From M3007 sp041736625 (GTDB lineage: Bacteria; Bacteroidota; Bacteroidia; Chitinophagales; Saprospiraceae): a DNA stretch of 64,000 bases. The notes beneath the pieces are model-generated. The model saw only the letters and a list, made by a program, of their open reading frames with translations. It searched no databases and was not told the DNA's origin. The stretch is from positions 5,165 to 69,164 of the forward strand of contig JBGSTG010000057.1 in the NCBI GenBank assembly GCA_041736625.1, in the 5' to 3' direction. Below, one piece after another: positions 16,632-24,996 of the stretch. The number at the start of each line of letters is the position of its first letter. Within the stretch, counting starts at the first letter, position 1. The position numbers and the translations under genes are program-made.

Positions 16632-17666
16632 TTATCGAACGGTAAACTGCTTCTCCCTGCGCAGGGCTACGCCTACCAGCAGGATCAACACCGGCACCTC
16701 GATCAGGGGGCCCACCACGCAGGCAAAGGCTACGCCAGAGTCTATGCCGAACACGGCGATGGCCACAGCAATGCCCAGCTCGAAGTTGTTTCCGGCTGCA
16801 GTAAATGCCAGTGCGGTGGACTTGCCATAGTCTGTACCGGCGCGTTTGGCCAGGTAAAAGGCACTGAAAAACATAATTACGAAATACAGCGTCAGCGGAA
16901 TCGCAATGCGCACCACATCGAGCGGAATGCTCACAATCAGGTTTCCCTTCAGACTGAACATGACCAGAATGGTGAACAACAAGGCCAGCAGGGTGATCGG
17001 GCTGATGGTCGGGATGAACACCCGGTTGTACCAGTCCGCACCCTTCCAGCGCGTCAGGAAGTACCGCGACAGCATACCCGCCAAAAAAGGAATACCCAGG
17101 TAAATAAAAACGCTTTGCGCTATCTGCCGGATACTGACCTCCACCAACGCACCTTCCAGGCCGAAAAAAGGCGGCAGCAGCGTTACAAAAATGTACGCGT
17201 ACAGGCTGTAAAACAGCACCTGAAATATGCTGTTAAACGCCACCAGACCGGCAGCATACGCGTTGTCGCCTTTGGCCAGGTCGTTCCAGACGATCACCAT
17301 TGCAATGCAACGGGCGATGCCGATCAGGATCAGACCGGTCATGTACTCCGGCTTGTCGTACAAAAGCAGGGTAGCCAGCGCGAACATGAGCAACGGGCCG
17401 ACGACCCAGTTTTGCACCAGCGACAGCATCAGTATCCGGGTATTTTTAAACACCATGGGCAGTTCCTCGTACTTCACCTTGGCCAACGGCGGGTACATCA
17501 TGAGGATCAACCCGACCGCAATGGGAACGTTCGTTGTCCCGGCTTGAAAGCGGTTGACAAACGATTCCATGCCGGGAATGAAATAACCCAGGGCTACCCA
17601 CAGGATCATGGCCGAAAAAATCCACAGGGTGAGGTAACGGTCCAGAAAGGCGAGTCTCTTTTGCAT
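16632..17666 (-). CDS. acr3: Arsenite efflux permease ACR3
   Basis: A 344-residue membrane protein with about ten hydrophobic segments and the ACR3 (BASS-related) signatures: the family cysteine in GIARCIAMVIVWNDLA, and FTAAGNNFELGIAVAIAVFG followed by GPLIEVPVLI. ACR3 extrudes arsenite using the proton gradient. It lies 15 bases downstream of arsM and 15 bases upstream of the metallophosphoesterase, in one apparent transcript with arsR. Length and motifs are normal for the family. Confidence 0.95.
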   Translation of the reverse strand: MQKRLAFLDRYLTLWIFSAMILWVALGYFIPGMESFVNRFQAGTTNVPIAVGLILMMYPPLAKVKYEELPMVFKNTRILMLSLVQNWVVGPLLMFALATLLLYDKPEYMTGLILIGIARCIAMVIVWNDLAKGDNAYAAGLVAFNSIFQVLFYSLYAYIFVTLLPPFFGLEGALVEVSIRQIAQSVFIYLGIPFLAGMLSRYFLTRWKGADWYNRVFIPTISPITLLALLFTILVMFSLKGNLIVSIPLDVVRIAIPLTLYFVIMFFSAFYLAKRAGTDYGKSTALAFTAAGNNFELGIAVAIAVFGIDSGVAFACVVGPLIEVPVLILLVGVALRREKQFTVR

Positions 17667-17681
17667 ATTGTTTTCAGTGGC

Positions 17682-18569
17682 TTAGCAGCAGCCGCCGCCG
17701 GGAGTGCATCCGGCCAACGTCAGCTCGCTCAGCGGGCGTTTGGTTTTGGTGGTTTGCGCGGCGTCTCCACCGGGCTTGTGGGCAAAGACCGTCACGCTGA
17801 AAATACCGGTTCCCGAAGCAACAAACTGGTGTACTTCTTCTATCGACAGAAATTGCAGCAACAAGTCGTCGGGCAGCAGAATGGGTTTCTGTTTTTGAAC
17901 CACCACGCCCTCAAAGCCGGCCTCCGCGATGAGGTCGAGGTAGGCGTCGCGCTGGATGGCGCCCGACACACAGCCGGCGTACAATTCCGCGCTTTGTTGC
18001 ATGCCTTCGGGAAGCGCACCCACGATCACCACGTCGGAAATGCTGAAATGGCCGCCCGGTTTGAGCACGCGTTTGATCTCGGAAAAGACCTTTGCCTTGT
18101 CGGGCACGAGGTTGAGCACGCAATTGCTGACCACCACATCGACTGAATTGTCGGTCAAGGGCAAATCTTCGATGTCGCCCTGCCTGAATTCCACGTTGTT
18201 GAACCCCTTGGCTTCCACTTTTTGGCGGGCCAGGGCGATCATGGACGGGGTGAAGTCGACTCCAATCACTTTTCCGGTGGGGCCGGTTTCTGCGCGGGCG
18301 ATGAAGCAGTCGTTGCCGGCACCGCTGCCGAGGTCGAGCACGGTATCGCCCTCGCGTATCTGCGCGAATTCGGTGGGCAGCCCGCAGCCCAGGCCCAGGT
18401 CCGCGTCGGGGTTGTAACCCTCGATGGCGGCGTAGGAATCGACCATGATGTTGGTGGTGCCCGGGGCGCCCACGCCGCAACAGGAGGCGGCATTCGACTC
18501 CCTGCTTTGCTCGGCAATTTGCGCGTAGCGTTCGCGCACCATGTCCTTTACTTCAGATGCAGTGTTCAT
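17682..18569 (-). CDS. arsM: Arsenite S-adenosylmethionine methyltransferase
   Basis: A 295-residue class I methyltransferase. The SAM-binding motif LDLGSGAGNDCFIA is followed by VIGVDFTPSMI. Cysteines typical of ArsM are present in SNCVLNL and AGCVSGA, with a further CC pair near the N terminus (SCCGVG) and another at the extreme C terminus (GGGCC). ArsM methylates As(III) to mono-, di- and trimethyl products. It lies 18 bases after arsR and 15 bases before acr3, so methylation and efflux are encoded together under ArsR control. Confidence 0.93.
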   Translation of the reverse strand: MNTASEVKDMVRERYAQIAEQSRESNAASCCGVGAPGTTNIMVDSYAAIEGYNPDADLGLGCGLPTEFAQIREGDTVLDLGSGAGNDCFIARAETGPTGKVIGVDFTPSMIALARQKVEAKGFNNVEFRQGDIEDLPLTDNSVDVVVSNCVLNLVPDKAKVFSEIKRVLKPGGHFSISDVVIVGALPEGMQQSAELYAGCVSGAIQRDAYLDLIAEAGFEGVVVQKQKPILLPDDLLLQFLSIEEVHQFVASGTGIFSVTVFAHKPGGDAAQTTKTKRPLSELTLAGCTPGGGCC

Positions 18570-18587
18570 ATAAAATGTGTTTTAAAA

Positions 18588-18911
18588 CTAACAACAAACG
18601 TTTTCAGGCTCCTTCAATACCGCGTCCAGCAGGGCCCTGAATCGCTCCAGGGCATCCCGATTGATGCAATAGCAGGACTTGACACCCTCTACGGTTCCGG
18701 AAATCCAGCCGGCTTCCTTCAGCGCCTTGAGGTGTTGGGAAACCGTACTCTGGGCCAGCGGAAGCACGTCCACAATCTCCCCGCACACGCAGGCATTTCG
18801 GCGTGACAACTCCACCAGAATGGCGATTCGGGCCGGATGACCCAGGGCCTTGGCCAATTCGGCCAGGTTGTTTTCGTTTTCCCCAAAAGAGGCCGTTTTA
18901 CCGGTAGCCAT
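18588..18911 (-). CDS. arsR: ArsR-family arsenic-responsive repressor
   Basis: A 107-residue winged-helix protein. A recognition helix STVSQHLKALKEAGW follows a cysteine box ACVCGEI that matches the metalloid-binding site of ArsR proteins. More cysteines lie in SCYC and the C-terminal VCC, which could add a ligand. It is the first gene of the operon arsR-arsM-acr3-phosphoesterase and presumably represses it from the inverted repeats upstream, releasing on As(III) binding. Confidence 0.92.
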   Translation of the reverse strand: MATGKTASFGENENNLAELAKALGHPARIAILVELSRRNACVCGEIVDVLPLAQSTVSQHLKALKEAGWISGTVEGVKSCYCINRDALERFRALLDAVLKEPENVCC

Positions 18912-18931
18912 ACACCTTGCGTTTAAACTTT

Positions 18932-18947
18932 ATCGCAAAAATACGAT
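18932..18947. promoter_or_regulatory. Putative ArsR operator, copy 1
   Basis: An imperfect inverted repeat, ATCGC-N6-ACGAT, lies between the probable transcription start and arsR. It has the same arm sequence and spacing as copy 2 at 18971-18986. Confidence 0.6.
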
Positions 18948-18962
18948 GAAAGATTAGACTTC

Positions 18963-18970
18963 CAAAATTA
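18963..18970 (-). promoter_or_regulatory. arsR: Putative -7 box of the ars operon (TAATTTTG)
   Basis: The minus strand reads TAATTTTG, matching TAnnTTTG, 52 bases before the arsR start. It sits exactly between the two inverted repeats, so a bound repressor would block it. Confidence 0.6.
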
Positions 18971-18986
18971 ATCGTAAAAAAACGAT
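18971..18986. promoter_or_regulatory. Putative ArsR operator, copy 2
   Basis: A perfect inverted repeat, ATCGT-N6-ACGAT, directly abuts the -7 box on its upstream side. Its centre is 39 bases from that of copy 1. Confidence 0.65.
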
Positions 18987-19127
18987 AAAAAATTTCTCTG
19001 TGTCGGAACAGCGGTTTGACTTGACACGGATTTCGACCCCGTTCATCCATCATTTTGTTATATTGATAGAAAAACCTGTTGGCATATGGGCGTCTCCCTG
19101 TAATCTTGTTGCGCAAAGACAAAAAAC

Positions 19128-20567
19128 ATGAAGCGCCTTCTATTCATTTTACTCGCATTGGTTTGTTTCGGGGGCGGCATTTCGCCCCTGGACGCCCAGG
19201 AAAGCTGGCCGCTCGAGAAGTGCATTGCCCATGCGCAGGAGTCGAACCTGACCATCAAACAGGCCAAGGCAAATGTGCGGGCGAGCATGATCGCCGAGCA
19301 ACAGGCGAAAACGGCCCGCTTGCCTAACCTGAGCGCGTCGGCCAACCTGGGCGAGCAGTTTGGTCGTACCATTGACCCTACGACCAACACCTTCCGAAAC
19401 GAAGCCATTGCGTTCAACTCCTTTGGTTTGAACGCCGGCATCTCGCTGTTCAACGGTGGGTTGATCCACAACCAGGTCAAACAAGCGACGTTGGACCTAA
19501 AGGCGGCCGAGTCGGACGCAGAAAACACGTCGCTCACACTCGGGTTGCAGGTGGCTCAGGCCTATCTGGTGGTGTTGCTGTCTGAGGAGCAACTGGAGGC
19601 TGCCCAGCGGCGGGTGGAGCTCAGCCAACGCCAGTTGACGAACACCCAGAAGCTGGTGGACGCCGGCTCGGTACCGCTGGCGGAGCGGCTCAACATCGAT
19701 GCCCAAATTGCGCGCGATGAGCAAACGGCTATCACGGCCGTCAACAACCTGGAACTGGCCTATCTGAATCTCAAGCAGCTGCTTCAGTTGGAGCCCGATT
19801 ACCCGCTGGAGATCGTGCGCCCTGCGTTCGCCATTCCCGCCGATGCCAACCCAGAGTCACAAAGCCTGCCTGCCGTGTACGCCATCGCCGAATCCCAGCA
19901 GCCTTCCGTTCAGGCGGCGGACTACCGCCTGGAAAGCGCCAAAGTGGGCGTCAAGGTGGCCCAGAGCGCCTATTGGCCCAGCATTTCGGGTTTTGCAAAC
20001 CTCACGACCAACTACTCTTCACAGTTCAACGACTTCGGATTTACCGGAGAGACCGTCCTGGGCGACCCCCGCCCGGTGGTGGTCAACGGCAGTACCGTGG
20101 CGATTCAGGAATTTGAGCCGGTGACGTTTGTCAATGCCGTGCCGTATTTCGACCAGCTGGACCAGAACTTCGGTCAGGGCATCGGCGTAAGCATGAACGT
20201 CCCGATCTACCAGAACGGCCGCACCCGCCTGAACGTAGAGCGCGCGCGGCTGAACATCGTCAACGCCGAATTGGCAAGTACCCAGGCGCGCCAACAGCTC
20301 AAGAACGACATCCAGACCGCCCTGGCCAACGCGCGGGCCGGCAAACGACAGCTCGCCGCCGCCGAAAAAGCGTTCAACTCCTTCAAAACCGCCTACGAAA
20401 ACACCGAAAAGCGCCAAACACTGGGCGCCGCCAACACCCTCGACCTGGTGACCGCCAAGACCAACCTCGACAACGCGGAAAACGACCTGCTGGTCGCACG
20501 GTACGATTACATCTTCCGCCTCAAAATCCTTGATTTCTACCTGGGTAAACCCTTAACCTTGAACTGA
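19128..20567 (+). CDS. TolC-family outer-membrane efflux protein
   Basis: A 479-residue protein with signal peptide MKRLLFILLALVCFGGG (cleavage near DAQ). The two-fold repeated outer-membrane efflux protein pattern is visible: long coiled-coil helices around 30-250 and 290-470 with beta segments such as the FANLTTNYSSQFNDFGF region. It forms the outer-membrane channel of a tripartite exporter. The next gene, a membrane-fusion protein, starts 2 bases later. A near-consensus -7 box (TAATCTTG, 19101-19108) lies upstream. Substrate unknown. Confidence 0.9.
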   Translation: MKRLLFILLALVCFGGGISPLDAQESWPLEKCIAHAQESNLTIKQAKANVRASMIAEQQAKTARLPNLSASANLGEQFGRTIDPTTNTFRNEAIAFNSFGLNAGISLFNGGLIHNQVKQATLDLKAAESDAENTSLTLGLQVAQAYLVVLLSEEQLEAAQRRVELSQRQLTNTQKLVDAGSVPLAERLNIDAQIARDEQTAITAVNNLELAYLNLKQLLQLEPDYPLEIVRPAFAIPADANPESQSLPAVYAIAESQQPSVQAADYRLESAKVGVKVAQSAYWPSISGFANLTTNYSSQFNDFGFTGETVLGDPRPVVVNGSTVAIQEFEPVTFVNAVPYFDQLDQNFGQGIGVSMNVPIYQNGRTRLNVERARLNIVNAELASTQARQQLKNDIQTALANARAGKRQLAAAEKAFNSFKTAYENTEKRQTLGAANTLDLVTAKTNLDNAENDLLVARYDYIFRLKILDFYLGKPLTLN

Positions 20568-20569
20568 TC

Positions 20570-22042
20570 ATGCGTACGTCCACTAAAAAAAGAAGAACCC
20601 TTTGGTACATCCTGGCTGCCGTATTTGTCCTGCTGGTTGTCGCCGCAGCCATCAAGGCGCGCCAAAAGCCCAAAGGAGAAAAGGTAACCACGGAAAACGT
20701 TACCCGCCGCACCATCCGGGAAACGGTGAGCGCCAGCGGCAAGATCTTCCCGGAAACGGAGGTCAAGATCAGTTCCGACGTGTCGGGCGAAATCGTGGAA
20801 CTCTACGTGCATGAAGGCGACTCGGTGACCGCGGGCCAGGTACTGGCCAAAATTCGCCCCGACGAGTACCAGAGCGCCGTAGAGCGCGGAGAAGCAGCGG
20901 TGAACGGCGCCCGGGCCCAACGCGAGATCTCGTCCGCCAGCGCGCAGAGCAGCAAGGCCAGCCTCGAACAGCTCAAGGCCGACCAGTCGCGCATCAAAGC
21001 CCAACTCAGCCAGGCCAAAAGCGCCCATGAACGCAACGAAACGCTGTTCAAAGAAGGCGTCATCGCCGAAGCCGAATTCGAGACGTCGCTGAGCAACCTC
21101 CGCACGCTGGAGAGCACGCTGGCGGCCAATGAAGCGTCTATCCGGGCCGCCGAGAGCAATTTCACCGGCTCCAAAGAAAACATCCGGGCCTCGGAGTTCA
21201 ACATCACCAGCGCCCAGGCAACCCTCCGGGAGCTGCGCACCAGCCTGCAAAAAACGGTGATCACCGCTCCGGTCAGCGGTATCGTCACCCAACTGAACGT
21301 CGAAAAAGGCGAACGCGTAGTCGGCACCCTCCAGATGACCGGCACCGAAATGATGCGCATCTCCAACCTGGGCTCCATGGAAGTGCAGGTGGACGTGAGC
21401 GAGAACGACATCCTCAAGGTGTCGCTCAAAGACGAGGTGGACGTGGAGGTGGACGCCTACCTCGGGCGGAAGTTCAAAGGGTACGTAACCGAAATCGGCA
21501 ACAGCGCCAGCAACCTGGCCACCGCCACCGCCCTGAACACCGACCAGGTGACCAACTTCGTGGTGAAAATCCGCGTCGACCCGTCCTCCTACGCCGACCT
21601 CACCCGCCCGAGCAACCCGTACCCTTTCCGGCCCGGCATGTCGGCCAGCGTCGACATCTACACCCACCAGGCGGAAAACGTGCTGAGCCTGCCGATCATT
21701 TCGGTCACCGCCCGCGACGACGACGAGGAACAAGACAAAAAGAAAACAGCGGAGAAAGAGGGAAGCCAGTCCGATCCAGACAAAAAAGACGATCAAGGCG
21801 CCATCCAGGAGATCGTATTTGTTGTGCTGGGTGACACAGTGGCCGTCCGAAACGTCAAAACAGGCGTGCAGGACAATACCTACATCGAAATCCTGGAGGG
21901 TCTGCAGGAGGGCGAAAGCGTGGTCTCCGGCCCTTATTCAGCCATCGCCCGCAAGCTTAAAAGCGGGAGCCGGGTGACGGTGGAGGCGGAGAAGGACAAA
22001 AAAGACGGGAAAGAGGGGGGCGTTTCGGTTAAGGTGGAATAA
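20570..22042 (+). CDS. Efflux membrane-fusion protein (HlyD/MacA-like periplasmic adaptor)
   Basis: A 490-residue adaptor. An N-terminal membrane anchor (about 10-28) is followed by a barrel-sandwich (lipoyl-like) half with VSASGKIFPETEVKISSDV and VHEGDSVTAGQVLAKI, a long alpha-hairpin (about 100-225), then TAPVSGIVTQLNVEKGE and beta-barrel domains. A lysine/glutamate-rich insert (about 385-410) and a charged tail are unusual. It pairs with the TolC gene 2 bases upstream. MacB-type ABC genes normally follow such pairs in Bacteroidota, but none is found here; the next gene is on the other strand. Confidence 0.88.
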   Translation: MRTSTKKRRTLWYILAAVFVLLVVAAAIKARQKPKGEKVTTENVTRRTIRETVSASGKIFPETEVKISSDVSGEIVELYVHEGDSVTAGQVLAKIRPDEYQSAVERGEAAVNGARAQREISSASAQSSKASLEQLKADQSRIKAQLSQAKSAHERNETLFKEGVIAEAEFETSLSNLRTLESTLAANEASIRAAESNFTGSKENIRASEFNITSAQATLRELRTSLQKTVITAPVSGIVTQLNVEKGERVVGTLQMTGTEMMRISNLGSMEVQVDVSENDILKVSLKDEVDVEVDAYLGRKFKGYVTEIGNSASNLATATALNTDQVTNFVVKIRVDPSSYADLTRPSNPYPFRPGMSASVDIYTHQAENVLSLPIISVTARDDDEEQDKKKTAEKEGSQSDPDKKDDQGAIQEIVFVVLGDTVAVRNVKTGVQDNTYIEILEGLQEGESVVSGPYSAIARKLKSGSRVTVEAEKDKKDGKEGGVSVKVE

Positions 22043-22071
22043 GGGGTATTTGTTGCCCGGTCCGGAACAGA

Positions 22072-22159
22072 ATGGCACGCGGATGACGCGGATTGGGCGG
22101 ATTTACGCGGATTTTAAAATCCGTGTTGATCCGTTCACTCCGCGTCATCCGTGTGCCAT
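22072..22159. repeat. Palindromic intergenic repeat, copy 1
   Basis: An imperfect inverted repeat of about 88 bases. The left end begins ATGGCACGCGGATGACGCGG and the right end is its near reverse complement. Its right arm overlaps the 3' end of the methyltransferase gene and supplies that gene's stop codon. Confidence 0.85.
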
Positions 22160-22780
22160 CAGTTTACGCCCCACCACCATCCAATCCGCCACCAACACCC
22201 CTTTCCCATCCGTGTATTCCTTCCGCTCGGCATATACCACGTCAAACCCGGCATCCAGGAGCGTCTGTTCCAAAAACGCATAATCGTAAAAATACACATC
22301 CAGCGTGTCGCCGACCGAGTTGGTGGTGCTGCCCGACTGTTCGTAATCGCCTTCTATCGCGCTGAGGTAAAAGACGCCACCGGGGTTCAACACGACGGCG
22401 GCGTCGGCCACCAATTGAAGAACTTCCGCCTTGCTCAGGTACGGCAGCGCGAAACCGCAGAGCAGGGCGTCGAACCGGCGGCCCAGGGACTTTATTTCCC
22501 GGCAGTCGAGCACTTGAAACGCCGCAGCGGGGTTGTTTTCCCGGGCCAAGTCCAGCATATTCGGCGCCAGGTCGGTGGCCAGGATGCGCAGGTCGGGTCG
22601 TTTCTCCAGGACATACCGCGTGAGGTTTCCCGGGCCGCAGGCGAGCTCCAGTACTTCGGCGTGTTCTTTGGGGATGGCCGCGCAAAAGGCGTCGAGGGAC
22701 GGCCGGTACAAGCCCACGTCCATGAATTGTTCCTGGTACCAGTGGGCGTGTTTGTTGAAGATTTGGGCGGCGTTGTTCAT
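22145..22780 (-). CDS. Class I SAM-dependent methyltransferase
   Basis: A 211-residue protein with a SAM-binding motif, VLELACGPGNLTRYV, an acidic second motif LATDLAPNML and the post-I region DALLCGFALPYLS. Substrate unknown; similar stand-alone enzymes methylate small molecules. There are no neighbours on the same strand. The last residues (LMAHG) and the TGA stop are encoded by the arm of palindromic repeat copy 1, so the original C terminus has probably been altered by repeat insertion. Confidence 0.85.
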   Translation of the reverse strand: MNNAAQIFNKHAHWYQEQFMDVGLYRPSLDAFCAAIPKEHAEVLELACGPGNLTRYVLEKRPDLRILATDLAPNMLDLARENNPAAAFQVLDCREIKSLGRRFDALLCGFALPYLSKAEVLQLVADAAVVLNPGGVFYLSAIEGDYEQSGSTTNSVGDTLDVYFYDYAFLEQTLLDAGFDVVYAERKEYTDGKGVLVADWMVVGRKLMAHG

Positions 22781-22810
22781 GGTTTGTGTTTTTTGCGCAA
22801 TTACGGCAAA

Positions 22811-22900
22811 ATGGCACGCGGATGACGCGGATTGGACGGATTAACGCGGATTTTTAAAAATCTGTGTAAATCCGCCTAATCCGCGTCATCCGCGTGCCAT
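22811..22900. repeat. Palindromic intergenic repeat, copy 2
   Basis: A 90-base near-perfect palindrome with arms of about 45 bases; the outer 23 bases match exactly. Each arm holds four CGGAT words spaced 9, 9 and 10 bases apart. It lies just upstream of the methyltransferase start. Confidence 0.9.
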
Positions 22901-22999
22901 TGCGTTTGTATCCAAAGTCGCTTACATCCAACATGCACAATATTTTATTATTCAATATCTTAAATCAATTTTTGCCTTATGGGCCATTCCAATTTCTGA

Positions 23000-23134
23000 A
23001 AAAAATCCTGCGAAAGTGTCTTATTAGAACTTGGTGAAGCCGATGAACTTTGTCTTATCGTTGCAACGACACGGAGGACTCGAGAAAATCCGAAAAAGAG
23101 TATCGACGCGGAAACCGAAAAGCGTATCGAGTAG
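23000..23134 (+). pseudogene. Possible remnant of a small gene
   Basis: Between palindrome copy 2 and the next gene there is an open frame without start codon, ending at a TAG at 23132. Its translation (ELGEADELCLIVATTRR, then a Lys/Glu-rich tail) looks protein-like, so it may be the 3' end of a decayed gene. It could also be chance. The rest of the 22901-23158 gap is AT-rich and shows nothing else. Confidence 0.25.
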
Positions 23135-23158
23135 GTCATCTTTTCAATTAAAACACGC

Positions 23159-23638
23159 ATGAAAAACGCAATGCTCACTTCACTCCTTCTTTTTTGTTTG
23201 TTGATTCCGAAATTTGGACTGCATGCAAAAAAAGAACTTGACAATTGGCCTAAAATAAACTGGAAATACGTTTATTATTCGGGACAACCGGATAAGAGAG
23301 GCGTATGCGTTGGCACGGGCGTTTGCCGAATTGAATGGACGTTTGACGTCACCTGGGGAATGGTAGCGCCGGGAGGCGGCAATGTGATTGACGATGTGAC
23401 TATCACCCGCGATGATGCCGGTGCAATGGTACTTTCATTTTCAAAGGACAAGTTGAGTCAACAGGATGTCATGACACAATTTTCCGGAGAAAGCAAAGTG
23501 TTCCAACTGGCAACCAATACACCTGTGCCACAGGAAATCATTCAACTCCTCCAACTCCGCCCCGATTATAGCATTCAAGCCGGTTCATACCCGGTGCAAG
23601 AATCTATGACGCACTACACGGTCTTCGTTAATCGATGA
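23159..23638 (+). CDS. Small secreted protein of unknown function
   Basis: A 159-residue protein with an N-terminal hydrophobic signal (MKNAMLTSLLLFCLLIPKFG). The mature part is beta-rich with two cysteines in GVCVGTGVCRIEW, which could form a small loop or disulfide. No family is recognised. It is AT-rich relative to flanking genes and sits in the repeat-rich accessory patch. A hairpin follows its stop codon. Confidence 0.65.
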   Translation: MKNAMLTSLLLFCLLIPKFGLHAKKELDNWPKINWKYVYYSGQPDKRGVCVGTGVCRIEWTFDVTWGMVAPGGGNVIDDVTITRDDAGAMVLSFSKDKLSQQDVMTQFSGESKVFQLATNTPVPQEIIQLLQLRPDYSIQAGSYPVQESMTHYTVFVNR

Positions 23639-23662
23639 CTACTTTCAGCCATAACAATAAGG

Positions 23663-23691
23663 CGGGTTGCCCTACTCAAAAGGGCAGCCCG
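23663..23691 (+). terminator. Hairpin after the small secreted protein gene
   Basis: An 11-base stem, CGGGTTGCCCT/AGGGCAGCCCG (one G-U pair), with a 7-base loop, lies 24 bases past the stop. The following T tract is weak (GTCATTTCACT), so termination strength is uncertain. Confidence 0.55.
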
Positions 23692-23721
23692 TCATTTCAC
23701 TAAAATCAAACTCAGTACCCT

Positions 23722-24114
23722 ATGCACACGTACCACTTTTCCCGATTGTCCACACTGGCTTTATCATTGCTGATTTCTGCCTGTACGATTGAAGGCGTCG
23801 AACTCCCCTGTCTTTTCGGCGCCTGGCAGGTGCGTTCTGTTCAACCACTGGACAGTTCTTCGACAGCCCGGAACCTTCAATTGGGGGATATTGCTATTGT
23901 TAGTGGAGACACCCTTGACTTTTCCAAAAAAGACGATGTTCTCTCGGTGCGGGGAAGCAAGGCCGAACGCCGTGTCCCGTTCAAACAAGTGCCCGGTAAG
24001 TTCAACATTAATGTCAACGGAAAAAATCACGTAGTGCAAGTGCTGGAAGCCGGCACTGGGGCAGACTCCGCTGTATTGCAATACAATAACATCAGGATTG
24101 TTTTGGCTCGATGA
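23722..24114 (+). CDS. Small lipoprotein of unknown function
   Basis: A 130-residue protein with a lipoprotein-type signal ending in LLISAC (Cys 21). The mature part starts with CLFGAWQVRSVQPLD, reminiscent of lipocalin-like or META-type small beta-barrels found in Bacteroidota lipoproteins; this is a loose resemblance only. It is a separate unit from the preceding secreted protein, downstream of a hairpin. Confidence 0.6.
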   Translation: MHTYHFSRLSTLALSLLISACTIEGVELPCLFGAWQVRSVQPLDSSSTARNLQLGDIAIVSGDTLDFSKKDDVLSVRGSKAERRVPFKQVPGKFNINVNGKNHVVQVLEAGTGADSAVLQYNNIRIVLAR

Positions 24115-24158
24115 TACAAGCTTGCTTGTTGCGAAAGGAGGCTGCCGAAAGCGGCATA

Positions 24159-24248
24159 ATGGCACACGGATGACGCGGATTAGGCGGATTAACGCGGATT
24201 TTTAAAAATCTGTGTAAATCCGCCCAATCCGCGTCATCCGCGTGCCAT
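24159..24248. repeat. Palindromic intergenic repeat, copy 3
   Basis: A 90-base palindrome nearly identical to copy 2 (ATGGCACACGGATGACGCGG at the left end). It lies between the small lipoprotein and the Uma2 gene. Confidence 0.9.
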
Positions 24249-24303
24249 TCACGCCGCAAGCGCGCCGAATTCCTTTCGGTTGTGAGAAATGCCCCAAACC
24301 CCC

Positions 24304-24311
24304 TATATTTG
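24304..24311 (+). promoter_or_regulatory. Putative -7 box of the Uma2 gene (TATATTTG)
   Basis: An exact TAnnTTTG match, with a TTG at 24280-24282 that would serve as the -33 element at 21-base spacing. The start codon is 24 bases downstream. Confidence 0.6.
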
Positions 24312-24334
24312 TACTATAAAACCACGCCACACCC

Positions 24335-24985
24335 ATGACTCCTCCGGCAACCGTAGCCCCCAAATACCCCGTTACCCTCGCCGAGCGCCTCGAACTGGGC
24401 CCCGAACCGCTGCGCTTCCCGGGCACGCTCGCGGATTTCGCCGAGCTGTTAGACACCTGCGACTACCCCATCGAGTTTGATACAGACCACATCATCGCTA
24501 TGAGCATCGCCAGCGACAAACACGAGCAAATTGTTGCCAATATACTTTTTCTGCTTGGCAAATTTTACTTCGGCCACCCCAACTACAAGCGCTACGGCTC
24601 TAACCGGCACGTATTCTCGGCATCCGGCCCGGTGGCCTACGCGCCCGACGCCTCCGTGGTGCGCGGCGCACCCGACGTGGTGGAGTACTCCCCCGGAAAA
24701 ACCGCCAATCGGAACCCCTGGCTAATCGTGGAGGTGCAATCGGAAAGCACCCGCGACCGGGACTGGGGCGACAAACTGCGGCACTACAAAGACATGCCTT
24801 CTGTCGAACACATCCTGTTCATCGAACAAGACCGGCCGATTGTAAACCACTTCACCCGGCAGGCAGACGGGCTTTGGGTAAGTGTGGAGTACAATGCGCT
24901 GGAGCACATGGTGACGATTGAGGGACAAGATATGGGGTTAAATGAAGTGTATGAGAATGTATTTAAAGAAAAGACGGTAGGATAA
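24335..24985 (+). CDS. Uma2-family (DUF820) PD-(D/E)XK nuclease-fold protein
   Basis: A 216-residue protein with the family hallmarks: a conserved Asp in VAYAPDASVV and the strand-helix core NPWLIVEVQSEST, followed by DKLRHYKDMPSVEHIL. Uma2 proteins have a restriction-endonuclease-like fold and are common and multicopy in cyanobacteria and Bacteroidota. Activity and role are mostly unproven, with some linked to mobile elements. It has its own promoter and stands alone among repeats. Confidence 0.85.
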   Translation: MTPPATVAPKYPVTLAERLELGPEPLRFPGTLADFAELLDTCDYPIEFDTDHIIAMSIASDKHEQIVANILFLLGKFYFGHPNYKRYGSNRHVFSASGPVAYAPDASVVRGAPDVVEYSPGKTANRNPWLIVEVQSESTRDRDWGDKLRHYKDMPSVEHILFIEQDRPIVNHFTRQADGLWVSVEYNALEHMVTIEGQDMGLNEVYENVFKEKTVG

Positions 24986-24996
24986 GTATTGATAAA

